DNA of 64,000 nt. Source: Gimesia maris (GTDB taxonomy: Bacteria > Planctomycetota > Planctomycetia > Planctomycetales > Planctomycetaceae). The DNA lies in assembly GCF_008298035.1 (NCBI RefSeq), contig NZ_CP042910.1:620001-684000 (forward strand), in the 5' to 3' direction. Under the pieces are notes generated by a model. It worked only from the letters and a program-made list of their open reading frames with translations, did no database searches and was not told the DNA's origin. A program made the position numbers and the translations under genes. Each line of letters opens with the position of its first letter. Position 1 is the stretch's first letter. Below are positions 43,112 through 53,112 of this stretch, in pieces.

Positions 43112-44329
43112 TTAAAGTCGCAGGTGGATTTTGTTCTTTTCCAGATGCCGCACGATCAACCAGGTGATCCAGAAAAAGAGCACGAAACTACCCCAGGCAT
43201 ACCAGGCGGCGGCATCTTTCGTCGTAAATGGTTTGACGGCTTCTCCGACCAGATCATGCAGGATATAAGCTACCAGCGCATTGGTACCGAGTGTGTGGAA
43301 CAGCGGTATCTGCAGATTGCCCCGGTCACACGCCAGGTGGAACAGCAGGTAGACTAACAGGGAAAGTCCGGCCGTGAAGACCAGGTAGGAAAGCGTTCCC
43401 GCCCGCTGACTCATCATCCAGTAATTCCATTGCCGCTGATCCTGTCCCGGCGGTTTGACAAACGGTGGCTCCGCCAGATACGACGAAAATGGTTCTCCCT
43501 GTTTGGATTTCCATTGTGATTCGTCCGGGATGACCGGATGGGCGGCCAGTTTCTCCGTCGCGGGGCGTTCTGAAACCGGGACATCATAAAATCGTGTCCC
43601 ACAGGAAAGAGCCCAGCCCAGCAGCATCAGAGCAAAAGACCAGAAGAGAATCGGCTTCACGCGGGGCAATCCCTCCGCTTCCACCACCCAGTCACAGGCC
43701 AGCGTTCCGATAATCGCGGGAATTGTCCAGGTTAAAAAGCCCAGCGGACCGCCATCAATGCCGTTCGGGGGAGAATTCACCCAGATGAAATAGAAGTAAT
43801 AGGACAGAATTATATGGGCCGCTGCGGAGAAGATCATAAAGCCAATCCGCACGGAAGACCGCGCACGAATGACAGGGGTAATCCATAGAGACGTCAACGC
43901 GATGTGCATCAGCGTCTGGAACCAGTTGCGTTTGAGCGGATCGGCGATGGCCCCCCAGATCCCCAGTGACTGTAGTTCCTCCCAGGTTTTTGTGACGGGA
44001 GAAACGCGGTAGATAATCAGCGAAACCAGCACCAGTCCCAGCAGCCGTCTCACGACACGCGCGTAAGCAGAAACAGCGCCTGCAGTCTGAACCCGCCTGC
44101 CAAACGTCAGTCGAAACGCAAATCCAACCGCGAACAGAAAGTGGGGCATGATCGTATCCGCGTAACTGCAGTACGTATTGTGATGTTTGAGTACCACCGG
44201 GCAGACCACAAAAAATCCCATGTAGTTGACCAGAAACATCCCCGCTACAGTGTATCCCCGAAACTGATCCAGAGAGACAATGCGTTTGTTGAATTTCTCT
44301 GCCGTCGTAGAACTCGTGTTGTCTGTCAT
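43112..44329 (-). CDS. DUF5009/HGSNAT-like membrane acyltransferase
   Basis: A 405-residue integral membrane protein with about nine to ten hydrophobic segments. It opens with RIVSLDQFRGYTVAGMFLVN, the signature shared by DUF5009 proteins and the heparan-alpha-glucosaminide N-acetyltransferase group, which move acetyl groups across a membrane onto amino sugars. A conserved His-containing segment (IMPHFLFAVGFAF) follows. A polar extracytoplasmic loop lies around residues 235-305. Substrate unknown. It is downstream of the XylR-type regulator gene on the same strand, separated by 265 bases containing a 10-bp inverted repeat. Confidence 0.85.
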   Translation of the reverse strand: MTDNTSSTTAEKFNKRIVSLDQFRGYTVAGMFLVNYMGFFVVCPVVLKHHNTYCSYADTIMPHFLFAVGFAFRLTFGRRVQTAGAVSAYARVVRRLLGLVLVSLIIYRVSPVTKTWEELQSLGIWGAIADPLKRNWFQTLMHIALTSLWITPVIRARSSVRIGFMIFSAAAHIILSYYFYFIWVNSPPNGIDGGPLGFLTWTIPAIIGTLACDWVVEAEGLPRVKPILFWSFALMLLGWALSCGTRFYDVPVSERPATEKLAAHPVIPDESQWKSKQGEPFSSYLAEPPFVKPPGQDQRQWNYWMMSQRAGTLSYLVFTAGLSLLVYLLFHLACDRGNLQIPLFHTLGTNALVAYILHDLVGEAVKPFTTKDAAAWYAWGSFVLFFWITWLIVRHLEKNKIHLRL

Positions 44330-44412
44330 GCTGTTCCGTCTATTTCAAAGAGCTTCAGGAAAAAGCAACGGGAATTGATGTTAGACTCTACTAGATCGTA
44401 TCGCATTTAACC

Positions 44413-44464
44413 ATAGCGTCTCTCAATCTATTATACTCGTTCCAAATGGCTCCGGAGACGCTAT
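44413..44464. repeat. 10-bp inverted repeat between xylR-like and DUF5009 genes
   Basis: ATAGCGTCTC (44413-44422) and GAGACGCTAT (44455-44464) are exact inverses separated by 32 bases that contain TTATACT. It could be a looped operator for the DUF5009 gene or a terminator of the regulator gene. Confidence 0.5.
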
Positions 44465-44594
44465 AGTAAAACTGGACACAGTCTATACGATCTGACAGAC
44501 AAATTAAAATAGGGTGCCTAAATTTTGAGTGAAGTAGCAGGGGATGTTCTCAGACTATGACTGAAAAAATAGTAAGCGGATCCAACTCCGACTT

Positions 44595-45755
44595 TCAGCG
44601 AGTCCGTTTCTGTCCGCGGCGGAACTGGCCCGGGGTCGTTCCGGTCTGCTTTTTGAAGGCGACGTTCAGGTATTCAGCATGACGGAATCCAGTCCGCTCT
44701 GCAATTTCTATTAATGAGAGTTCGGTTTCTTCCAGCAACTGTTTCACGCGATCCAGGCGGATGCGCATGATCTCTTCATGAGGAGAGCGTCCGATGATTT
44801 TCTGGAAGCGGCTTTCCAGGACCCGCCGTGACAGGGGAATCGATTTCAACACGTCCTGCACATTGATGCCATCGCAGGCCTGCTGGCGAATGAAACGCAC
44901 CGCATCAGAAATCAGTTTGTCGTCAATCGCCTGGATATCCGTAGATTGACGCGTCGCGATGCCCAGGGGCTTGATCAGTTGTGCTTCCGATGAAACCGCT
45001 TCGCCCGCAATCATACGATCCAGCAGGGCAGCGGCTTCGTAGCCGGTCAGCCGGGTATTGGGGATTACACTGGAGAGCGGTGGCTCGGAAAGATTGCAGA
45101 GGATTTCATCATTATCGACGCCGATGATGGCGACTTCTTCGGGGACGGAAACATTGATCGTGCGGCAGACGTCGAGCAGTTGCTGGGCTTTAATATCGTA
45201 GCAGGCCATCACTCCCACAGGTTTGGGAAGTGCACAAATCCAGTCTGCCAGTCGTTTCTGTTCGGCTTCCCAGGGAGGGGCCTGTTTTCTGCCCCTCGTC
45301 TGAGGATACGTGTGACAGTGTAAACGCGCTGTCTGAATGCATTCCTGGAAATGCGATTCCCGCCAGCGGGACCAGTTAAATCGATGATCGCCACAAAATG
45401 CAAAATGTTGAAAGCCGCGATCAATCAGATGCTGGGCCGCCAGTGAAGCGATCGCGTGATCATCAGTCTCCACCCAGGGGAGTGAAGGTGCCAGACGGGC
45501 GGCGCTCACATCTACGGCTGGGACTCCCGAATTCACAACCGCTTCCGCGATCTTTGTGTTCTCAATCCGGGCGATAATGCCGTCGCCATGCCAGTTATTC
45601 AACCAACTGACCGGAACATTGCCTCTACCATGTTCGGGCAGATAAATCGACCAGGAATGGTGCTCATGAATATAAGACATGATGCCGCGCAACAGCCCCC
45701 GGGCATAGGAGTTAGATGATTCAATCAACAGGGCAATCGAAGGGCGCGATTTCAT
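44595..45755 (-). CDS. XylR-type AraC-family transcriptional regulator
   Basis: A 386-residue regulator. The N-terminal 270 residues are a LacI/periplasmic-binding-like sugar-sensing domain without its own helix-turn-helix. It is recognised from the IALLIESSNSYARGLLRGI opening, the DRGFQHFAFCGD segment, GVMACYDIKAQQLLDVC and VAIIGVDNDEILCNLSEPPLSSV. The C-terminal 110 residues are an AraC DNA-binding domain with SRRVLESRFQKIIGRSPHEEI and ERTGFRHAEYLNVAFKKQTG. It matches E. coli XylR in layout. Divergent from the Gfo/Idh-like and giant PVC genes, which are its likely targets. A paralogue of the same length lies at 58868. Confidence 0.9.
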   Translation of the reverse strand: MKSRPSIALLIESSNSYARGLLRGIMSYIHEHHSWSIYLPEHGRGNVPVSWLNNWHGDGIIARIENTKIAEAVVNSGVPAVDVSAARLAPSLPWVETDDHAIASLAAQHLIDRGFQHFAFCGDHRFNWSRWRESHFQECIQTARLHCHTYPQTRGRKQAPPWEAEQKRLADWICALPKPVGVMACYDIKAQQLLDVCRTINVSVPEEVAIIGVDNDEILCNLSEPPLSSVIPNTRLTGYEAAALLDRMIAGEAVSSEAQLIKPLGIATRQSTDIQAIDDKLISDAVRFIRQQACDGINVQDVLKSIPLSRRVLESRFQKIIGRSPHEEIMRIRLDRVKQLLEETELSLIEIAERTGFRHAEYLNVAFKKQTGTTPGQFRRGQKRTR

Positions 45756-46028
45756 GAATTCAGGAACTTGCGTTGTGAGTAAAGGATATTTCTGAAGAAC
45801 GTAATATTCTTAAGGAAAGCCGATATGCTGAAAAACGGGAACGAAAAACAGTCCCTGAAAATGCTGAGTAAGACTGAATTCGATGCGGTAAAATATCTCA
45901 ATTTATTCTGCGCAAGTTTACATGGTAACTGGTCGGTCCTGATTTACAATAAAGAACATGGGTACGACTCCGATGTGACGAAGGTTCCGTTCGGACAGAA
46001 GCATCTCCTGCAGTGTTGAAGGATTACC

Positions 46029-47144
46029 ATGAGTGAGAAACAGATTAATGTTGCCATTGTCGGTCTCGGTTTTGGAGCCGAGTTCATTCCCATCTATCAG
46101 GCACATCCACATGCCAGCATGTACGCGATCTGCCAGCGATCGGAAGAGCATCTGAATCATATTGGCGATACCTTCGGGATCGAGAAACGGTATACATCGT
46201 ATGACGAACTGCTGGCAGATCCGAACGTGGATGCCGTCCATATTAATACGCCGATTCCCGATCACGCACCACAGTCGATCAAAGCATTGAAAGCGGGTAA
46301 GCATGTCGCCTGCACCGTCCCGATGGCAACGACGGTGGCCGAGTGCGAAGAGATCGTCAAGACAGTCAAAGAGACCGGCCTGAAATATATGATGATGGAA
46401 ACCGTGGTTTACAGCCGCGAGTTTTTATTTATTAAGGAGATGTACGACAAAGGGGAGCTGGGAAAAATTCAATACATGCAGGCCAGTCACCCGCAGGACA
46501 TGGAAGGCTGGCCTGAATACTGGGAGCGAATGATTCCCATGCATTACGCGACGCATGTCGTCAGTCCGGTATTAGGCATGGTCAATGGTCGCGCTGAATA
46601 TATCAGCTGCTTCGGTTCCGGCACGGTGAATGATGAAATCGCCGAGAAATCAGGGAACCGATTCGCCGTTGAGACCTGTCACATCAAGATTAAAGATTCC
46701 GACATTGCCGCCCACATCTGGCGATTCCTGTTTGATACCGCCAGGCAGTATCGTGAATCGGTTGACGTTTATGGGACGAAGAAATCATTCGAGTGGCCGT
46801 TAATCGAAGGGGAAAATCCGGTCCTGCATACAGCGAAGAGGCCCGAACCGGAAATCCCGAAACGTGTGGAAGTTCCCGACTACGCGCACCTGCTGCCACC
46901 TGAAATCCAGAAATTTACCCGCGCGATTCACGATGCCGGGCATCTTTCGTTTCTGCAGGGGGCCGGGCATGGCGGTTCGCATCCGCATCTGGTGAATGCG
47001 TTTTTGAACTCGCTGGTCGAAGGCTCTGATCCCTGGCCGAACGCACCGCTGTCTGCCAACTGGACCTGTGTTGGAATTCTGGCGCATGAGTCGGCAGTCG
47101 CGGGTGGCGAACTCAAGCCACTACCTGCTTTCACGCTGGAATAG
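46029..47144 (+). CDS. Gfo/Idh/MocA-family oxidoreductase-like protein
   Basis: A 371-residue NAD(P)-dependent sugar-type oxidoreductase by fold. The Rossmann motif is AIVGLGFGAEFIP near residue 9, and a typical DAVHINTPIPDHA segment follows. The usual Glu-Lys-Pro motif, whose Lys is catalytic, is replaced: GKHVACTVPMATTV has Thr-Val-Pro. A His-containing PMHYATHVVSPV helix is kept. Loss of the Lys suggests altered chemistry or a binding role. No signal peptide, so cytoplasmic. Start ATG at 46029 with GAAGGATT upstream. It lies 81 bases before the giant dehydrogenase and probably shares its transcript. Confidence 0.88.
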   Translation: MSEKQINVAIVGLGFGAEFIPIYQAHPHASMYAICQRSEEHLNHIGDTFGIEKRYTSYDELLADPNVDAVHINTPIPDHAPQSIKALKAGKHVACTVPMATTVAECEEIVKTVKETGLKYMMMETVVYSREFLFIKEMYDKGELGKIQYMQASHPQDMEGWPEYWERMIPMHYATHVVSPVLGMVNGRAEYISCFGSGTVNDEIAEKSGNRFAVETCHIKIKDSDIAAHIWRFLFDTARQYRESVDVYGTKKSFEWPLIEGENPVLHTAKRPEPEIPKRVEVPDYAHLLPPEIQKFTRAIHDAGHLSFLQGAGHGGSHPHLVNAFLNSLVEGSDPWPNAPLSANWTCVGILAHESAVAGGELKPLPAFTLE

Positions 47145-47225
47145 AAGATGTTCTGAATCCTGCAATTAACTGAAACGCTTCACGAATCCATTTTTATCTG
47201 ATTTATCTTTCCGAGGGGAATCGTT

Positions 47226-50200
47226 ATGGCTCGTTACTCCCTGTTTCTGCTGTCACTACTCTTGTCTGCAGCGCCGCTCTCTGCCGCCGAAGAGTTCATT
47301 GTCCATCAGTTTGAACGCAAGCAACTGGGAGACAAATTCTACGCAGAAGGAGCCACATTCGCCGATCTCAATCAGGATGGAAAAACGGATGTCATCTCGG
47401 GGCCATACTGGTACGAGGGGCCTGAATTTCAGAAACGGCATGAATTCTATCCGGTCAAGGAATGGAGTATCAACGGTTATTCCGATAACTTTTTCGCCTT
47501 CACTCATGATATCAACAAAGACAAATGGCCCGACATTGTGATTATCGGTTTTCCGGGGAAAGAAGCATTCTGGTACGCGAATCCGCAGAACAAAGAGAGG
47601 CACTGGAAAAAGCATCTGGCACATCCCAACGTCGATAATGAATCGCCCACCTATACCGACTTGACCGGGGATGGGGAACCAGAGCTGGTCTTTCATACCG
47701 GAGGCCAACTCGGGTACGCCGGCCCGGGGAAAGATCCGACTGCGCCCTGGCAGTTTCATGCGATTTCTCCCAATCTCAAATACGGTCGATTCACACACGG
47801 ACTGGGGGTCGGTGATGTTAACGGCGACGGCCGCGCAGATATTCTTGAGAAAAATGGCTGGTGGGAACAACCGGCGGAAATCAGTAAGCCCGGTTTCTGG
47901 ACGCGACATCCTTTCAAGTTTACTAACGCTGGCGGCGCCCAGATGTATGCTTACGATGTCGACGGCGATGGCGATCAGGATGTCATCACCAGTAAAGCAG
48001 CCCACACCTACGGCCTGGCTTGGTTCGAGAATGTGAAGGACGGCGACGACATCACATTCATCGAACATCGCATCATGGGCAGCAAACCGGAAGAGAACAA
48101 ATATGGGGTGGTGTTTTCCCAGCTACACGCCGTCGATCTAATCGATATGGACGGCGACGGAATTAAAGACATTGTCACCGGTAAACGATTCTGGGCCCAC
48201 CAGGGGCACGACCCGGGAGCGAAAGAACCTCCCGTGAATTACTGGTTCAAAACGGTACGCTCTCAATCGGGCGTTGATTTCCTCCCATTCCAGATCAATG
48301 ATAAATCAGGAGTCGGAACACAGGTTGTTGCCGGCGATCTCAATGGCGACAAGCTGCCTGATCTGGTGATCGGCAATAAATCCGGCGCATACGTCCTGCT
48401 TCACAAAGTACAAAAAGTAAATGAAGCCACCTGGAAGAAAGCACAGCCAAAAAAGTTTGTTCCTGAGAAAGTCTCCGTAAAAAATGAGCTCAAGCCGGGA
48501 GAGTTTTACGCCACGAATTCAGAAGGAAAACGGCTGAACGTCGACTTCGAACTGGGAAATCTGAATGACTGGATTGCAGACGGCAAAGCTTTTCAGTCAC
48601 AGCCAGCCAAAGACGATATGGTACACCCCCGTCGTACCGACATGCGCAGCAACCATCAGGGACAGTTCTGGGTCGGCACCTTCGAGTTCCTGCAAGACAA
48701 GCCTGTCGGAACATTGACTTCAGCGACGATTCAAGTCGATCATCCTTATGCCAGCTTCTATGTCGGTGGCGGGAAACATGATTCCACGCGAGTCGAAATC
48801 GTAGATCATGCCAGCGGCAAAGTGATTGCCAAAGCCAGTGGTCGTAACAACGAAGCCATGCATCAGACGCTGGTCGATCTTTCCAGGTACCAGGGTAAGG
48901 AGATCTTCATTCGCCTGGTCGATCAGCATCGGGGTGGCTGGGGACACATAAACTTCGACCATTTTCGGTTCCACGATCAGAAACCCGCGTCCTTAAAAGT
49001 GTCCAACAGCGATGCTCGCCCAAAAGATCATACTCAGAAATACGATGGTCTGCCGGGCTCCAAGGCGGCTGAGGTGATGACCGTTCCGGAAGGATTTTCG
49101 GTTTCTCTTGTTGCTGCCGAACCCGATGTCCAGCAGCCGATCGCCATGACGATTGACGATCGCGGACGACTCTGGGTCGCTGAATCGTATGCTTATCCCA
49201 GCAAACAACCGGCAGGGCAGGGCAAAGACCGGATCCTGATTTTCGAAGACAAAGATGCCGATGGCAAATTCGAGACTCGAAAAATCTTTCAGGATAAACT
49301 GAATCTGGTCAGTGGACTGGAAGTCGGCTTTGGTGGCGTCTGGGTGGGACAGGCTCCGTATCTGCTCTTTATTCCTGATAAGAATGGCGATGATAAACCC
49401 GATGCCGAACCGCAGATCCTGCTGGATGGCTGGCATTACGAAGACACGCACGAGACGCTGAACTCATTCATCTGGGGCCCCGATGGCTGGCTCTATGGGT
49501 GTCATGGCGTGTTTACTCATTCCCGAGTCGGGAAGCCCGGCACCCCCGATGATCAGCGCCAGCCCATCAACGCCGGAATCTGGCGGTATCATCCTACCCG
49601 CCACGAATTCGAAGTCTTCGCCCATGGCACCAGTAATCCCTGGGGCGTGGACTTTAACGATCAGGGGCAGTGCTTCCTGACCTGCTGTGTGATCCCTCAT
49701 CTGTTTCATATCGTTCAGAACGCCCGCTATCGCAGACAGGCGGGACAGCATTTCAATCCTTATACCTACGATGATATCAAGACCATCGCGAAACACAGAC
49801 ACTGGACCGGCGGTCAATGGAATCAGTCGGACCGGGTAGCTTCTGATCTGGTGGGAGGTGGCCACGCCCATGCCGGCGCGATGATTTACCTGGGGGGAAG
49901 CTGGCCTGAAAAGTATCGCAATCAGTTGTTCATGAATAACATTCACGGTGCCCGTTTGAATCAGGATCAGCTGGCGCGTAAAGGTTCGGGCTACGAAGGG
50001 GATTTCGCTCCCGATTTCCTGTTCGCCAACGATCGTTCCTCACAGATTCTCTATCTGCGATACGGACCGGACGGGCAGGTTTATTTTATCGACTGGTACG
50101 ATACGAATCAGTGTCATAATCGCGAGTTTCAGAAACATGATCGTTCGAACGGTCGTATCTTTCGAGTCGCTTATAATAATGCGAAACCGGTTCAAGTGGA

Positions 50201-52454
50201 TCTGCAGAAGCTGACCAGTGCCGAACTCGTCAAGCTGCAGTTACATGATAACGACTGGTACGTCCGCCAGTCTCGGCGCATTCTGCAGGAACGGGCACCC
50301 GATCCGGAAGTCCATGCCCAGCTGGCTGAAATGGCTTTCAAGCATGACGATGTCACTCGACGTTTGCGGGCATTGTGGGCCCTGCATGTGACCGGCGGTC
50401 TGTCAGAAGCCAAAGTTATGCAGGCATTAAAAGACCCCAGTGAATTCATGCGGGGCTGGGCAATCCAACTGGCGCTGGAAACAGAAACCCCGACTGAGGC
50501 GTTGCTCGCGAAAATGGCTGAACTCGCTCAGAGTGATCCTTCTCCCGTGGTGCGGTTGTATCTGGGATCCGCCGTCAATCGGTTGCCTCTGGATCAGCGC
50601 TGGGACATCCTGTCTGGCCTGGTCAGTCATAAAGCAGATCAGAACGATCACAATCTGCCTTTGTTGTACTGGTATGCGATCGAGCCGTTAGCACCTCATA
50701 ATATGCAGCGGGCGTTTCAACTGGCGGATGCTTCCAAAATTCCTTTGATCGAATCCTATACCCTGCGTCGGATCGCCGATATCGGAACAGCCGAGGCCGT
50801 CGCTTTCCTGGTGGAACAATTGGGACAGTCGACAACAGCAGCGCGGCAGAAGGTCTTCCTCGATTCCATCAACAGTGCGTTGCGCGGTCGTCGTCAGTTC
50901 CCGATGCCAGAACCCTGGAAATCCGTGGGTAAAAAGCTGATCGCCAGCAAAGACCCGGTTGTGAAATCAGAATCTCTGGCGCTGGCGGTGACCTTTGGTG
51001 ATCCAGCGGCGATGCAGCAGTTGCGGGAAATCGTAGCCAGTCGGAAGAACGATCTCTCGGGCCGCAAGTCGGCACTGGCATCGTTATTGGGGGCAAAAGA
51101 TCCGGAGCTGCAGCCAATTCTGATTCCACTGCTCGACGAGCCGGGCATGCGACGGGAAGCCTTACGCGGGCTGGCGGGATACTCTGCTGCCGAGACTGCG
51201 TCTGAGATTCTCAAACGCTATCCGCAGTTCGATCTGAATGAAAAACGGGATGCCCTCAATACGCTCGCCAGTCGACGCGAGTATGCACATCAGCTGGTGG
51301 CGGCTGTCGAAGCGAAAGAGATCGCTGCTAAAGATCTCTCCGCGGAAATCATTCGTCAGCTGGGGAATCTCAAGGATCAAAGTCTGAATGAAAAAATCGG
51401 CAAAGTCTGGGGCATCGTGCGCGAGTCGGCTGCGGATAAGAAAAAACAGATCGCCAGCTTCAGGGATATGATTGAACGTCCTCATCCCACCCCCGATCTG
51501 AATCTGGGAAGAGCCGTCTTTGCGAAGACCTGTCAGCAGTGTCACAAACTGTTTGGTACAGGGGAATCGATCGGACCCGAGCTAACTGGTTCCAATCGGG
51601 CAAACCTCGATTATCTGCTTTCCAACGTGATTGATCCGAGTGCCGTGATGGCGAAGGACTATCAACCCGTTGTCATCGTCACCGAGTCGGGACGAATTGT
51701 GACAGGCATCATCAAACAGCAGGATAAGAACGCGGTCACCGTCGCAACTGCGAATGAGACAGTCATCATCCCCCGCGATGAAATTGATGAGATGAGCCTG
51801 AGCGATAAATCAATGATGCCGGACAATCTCTGGAAGCAGTTGAGCCGTCTGGAAGTCCGTTCGCTGGTCGCGTATCTGGCTGGTTCACAACAGGTTCCCA
51901 TGAAAGCGACTCCCGATAATCTGAAGCTGTTTTTCAACGGTCAGGACCTGGCTGGCTGGACCGGAAACAGTCAACTCTGGTCGGTCGAAAACGGCGAGAT
52001 CGTCGGACGTTCGCCGGGAATCAAACAGAATGAATTCCTGGTCAGCGATCTGCAGGTAAGTGATTTTGAACTGAAACTCAAAGTCAAACTGACTCCCGAT
52101 ATCGGCAACAGCGGCATTCAGTTTCGCAGCAGCCTGGAACCAGGCAGCCATGTCAAAGGGTACCAGGCCGACGCGGGCAAAGGCTGGTGGGGGAAGCTTT
52201 ATGAAGAACATGGCCGTGGTCTCCTGTTTAAAGAATCGGGTGAAGCCTATGTTCGTAAAGGGGAATGGAACGAGTACCGCATCGTCGCCGTTGGTTCACA
52301 GATTCGTACCTTCATCAACGGAAATCTCTGTACTAATCTCAACGATCCCCAGGGAGCCAAAACAGGCATCATCGCCTTCCAGATTCATTCTGGCGGACCC
52401 ATGGAGGTTCGCTTCAAAGATCTGGAATTAAATCTGGGCCCCAAAGCGGACTGA
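47226..52454 (+). CDS. giant exported FG-GAP / PVC-type dehydrogenase / cytochrome c / DUF1080 fusion
   Basis: 1742 residues. Signal peptide 1-21. Residues about 25-400 hold FG-GAP/VCBS repeats with calcium-binding DLNQDGKTD, DVNGDGRAD, DVDGDGDQD and DMDGDGIKD loops. About 420-590 is a jelly-roll-like region. About 620-1000 is the PVC-type dehydrogenase propeller (VPEGFSVSLVAAEPDVQQP, WGPDGWLYGCHG). HEAT-like repeats follow (about 1000-1400). A c-type haem site CQQCH begins at Cys1436 with a likely distal Met in LSDKSMMPDN. Residues 1560-1740 are a DUF1080 domain. The layout suggests an extracytoplasmic oxidase of a carbohydrate, passing electrons to haem. GAGGGGAATC precedes the ATG. Confidence 0.9.
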   Translation: MARYSLFLLSLLLSAAPLSAAEEFIVHQFERKQLGDKFYAEGATFADLNQDGKTDVISGPYWYEGPEFQKRHEFYPVKEWSINGYSDNFFAFTHDINKDKWPDIVIIGFPGKEAFWYANPQNKERHWKKHLAHPNVDNESPTYTDLTGDGEPELVFHTGGQLGYAGPGKDPTAPWQFHAISPNLKYGRFTHGLGVGDVNGDGRADILEKNGWWEQPAEISKPGFWTRHPFKFTNAGGAQMYAYDVDGDGDQDVITSKAAHTYGLAWFENVKDGDDITFIEHRIMGSKPEENKYGVVFSQLHAVDLIDMDGDGIKDIVTGKRFWAHQGHDPGAKEPPVNYWFKTVRSQSGVDFLPFQINDKSGVGTQVVAGDLNGDKLPDLVIGNKSGAYVLLHKVQKVNEATWKKAQPKKFVPEKVSVKNELKPGEFYATNSEGKRLNVDFELGNLNDWIADGKAFQSQPAKDDMVHPRRTDMRSNHQGQFWVGTFEFLQDKPVGTLTSATIQVDHPYASFYVGGGKHDSTRVEIVDHASGKVIAKASGRNNEAMHQTLVDLSRYQGKEIFIRLVDQHRGGWGHINFDHFRFHDQKPASLKVSNSDARPKDHTQKYDGLPGSKAAEVMTVPEGFSVSLVAAEPDVQQPIAMTIDDRGRLWVAESYAYPSKQPAGQGKDRILIFEDKDADGKFETRKIFQDKLNLVSGLEVGFGGVWVGQAPYLLFIPDKNGDDKPDAEPQILLDGWHYEDTHETLNSFIWGPDGWLYGCHGVFTHSRVGKPGTPDDQRQPINAGIWRYHPTRHEFEVFAHGTSNPWGVDFNDQGQCFLTCCVIPHLFHIVQNARYRRQAGQHFNPYTYDDIKTIAKHRHWTGGQWNQSDRVASDLVGGGHAHAGAMIYLGGSWPEKYRNQLFMNNIHGARLNQDQLARKGSGYEGDFAPDFLFANDRSSQILYLRYGPDGQVYFIDWYDTNQCHNREFQKHDRSNGRIFRVAYNNAKPVQVDLQKLTSAELVKLQLHDNDWYVRQSRRILQERAPDPEVHAQLAEMAFKHDDVTRRLRALWALHVTGGLSEAKVMQALKDPSEFMRGWAIQLALETETPTEALLAKMAELAQSDPSPVVRLYLGSAVNRLPLDQRWDILSGLVSHKADQNDHNLPLLYWYAIEPLAPHNMQRAFQLADASKIPLIESYTLRRIADIGTAEAVAFLVEQLGQSTTAARQKVFLDSINSALRGRRQFPMPEPWKSVGKKLIASKDPVVKSESLALAVTFGDPAAMQQLREIVASRKNDLSGRKSALASLLGAKDPELQPILIPLLDEPGMRREALRGLAGYSAAETASEILKRYPQFDLNEKRDALNTLASRREYAHQLVAAVEAKEIAAKDLSAEIIRQLGNLKDQSLNEKIGKVWGIVRESAADKKKQIASFRDMIERPHPTPDLNLGRAVFAKTCQQCHKLFGTGESIGPELTGSNRANLDYLLSNVIDPSAVMAKDYQPVVIVTESGRIVTGIIKQQDKNAVTVATANETVIIPRDEIDEMSLSDKSMMPDNLWKQLSRLEVRSLVAYLAGSQQVPMKATPDNLKLFFNGQDLAGWTGNSQLWSVENGEIVGRSPGIKQNEFLVSDLQVSDFELKLKVKLTPDIGNSGIQFRSSLEPGSHVKGYQADAGKGWWGKLYEEHGRGLLFKESGEAYVRKGEWNEYRIVAVGSQIRTFINGNLCTNLNDPQGAKTGIIAFQIHSGGPMEVRFKDLELNLGPKAD

Positions 52455-52461
52455 TCGCACC

Positions 52462-52502
52462 ACGGTCAAACTGGTTTTCACCGTGAAAGCCAGTTTGACC
52501 GT
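52462..52502 (+). terminator. long hairpin after the giant dehydrogenase gene
   Basis: ACGGTCAAACTGG (52462-52474) and CCAGTTTGACCGT (52490-52502) pair perfectly, and the stem extends inward with one mismatch to a CCG loop. There is no U-tract, so it may protect the mRNA end rather than act as a classical terminator. Confidence 0.6.
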
Positions 52503-52551
52503 CTGTCAGCTCCTTTCGCATCGACGTCAGTCGCCTGTCGGAAAAAACTGA

Positions 52552-53076
52552 ATAAACTCCCCTTGACGCCTGCGCGCCGACGACGATAAACGCTAAAATG
52601 AGTCGCGCGCGTGACCAGTTTGCAGTGCACTGAAACATACGCCACTTGTTCTTGATCGTCACTATAAAACAGCCTGTTTTTTCCAGATAATCAGTTCTCA
52701 GATCAGCACCCGTTCCTGATGTATGCCTGCGGGTCGCCACACATCGCAGCCCTTCGTTCCGGCACCGCCACTGATCACTCCAGCATCGGTCCCATATCAA
52801 CAGATATCGCCATGTTTTATCGTTCATCCCTCTTGACCTCCCCACGCCCTTCCACAAAATAATCCACCATGCAACGGCATACATACCACAGATCGAACAC
52901 GAGACAGACCCCGATAACAATAACAAATATCAATGTCCTCTCACCTGCGCGGGTGAGACTGTCGGCCTGCCCGACAGGGCTTACGTAAACAGCACCACGA
53001 TCTGGTTGACCCGCCCCCCCCAAAAAAATAATTATAAAGATCAGCTCCGAAGCACCGCAGATGAAAATCCCGAACC
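52552..53076 (-). repeat. long dispersed repeat, copy B (inverted)
   Basis: On the minus strand this matches copy A at 26716-27540. The exact 19-mer lies at 53058-53076, and the core from CTCCCC near 52840 to TAAACTCCCCTTGACG at 52553 lines up with only point differences and small gaps. It carries one REP-like palindrome where copy A carries several. It sits between the 3' ends of the giant dehydrogenase gene and the kinase gene, which converge on it. Confidence 0.75.
52959..52977. repeat. REP-like palindrome
   Basis: CTGTCGG-cctgc-CCGACAG, the same stem as at 16.69 and 27.0 kb. A second small hairpin TCACC-tgcgc-GGGTGA lies just before (52941-52956). Confidence 0.7.
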
Positions 53077-53112
53077 AGTAAACACCGATCACGGACTGGA
53101 AGAATCGGATAG

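Noticed and set aside
45825-46019. 64-codon open frame just before the Gfo/Idh-like gene
   Set aside because: Fills the divergent promoter region, no family features; a leader peptide cannot be excluded but is unsupported.
52414-52926. 170-codon minus-strand open frame over repeat copy B
   Set aside because: It runs into the 3' end of the giant dehydrogenase gene and through a hairpin; same reasoning as copy A.
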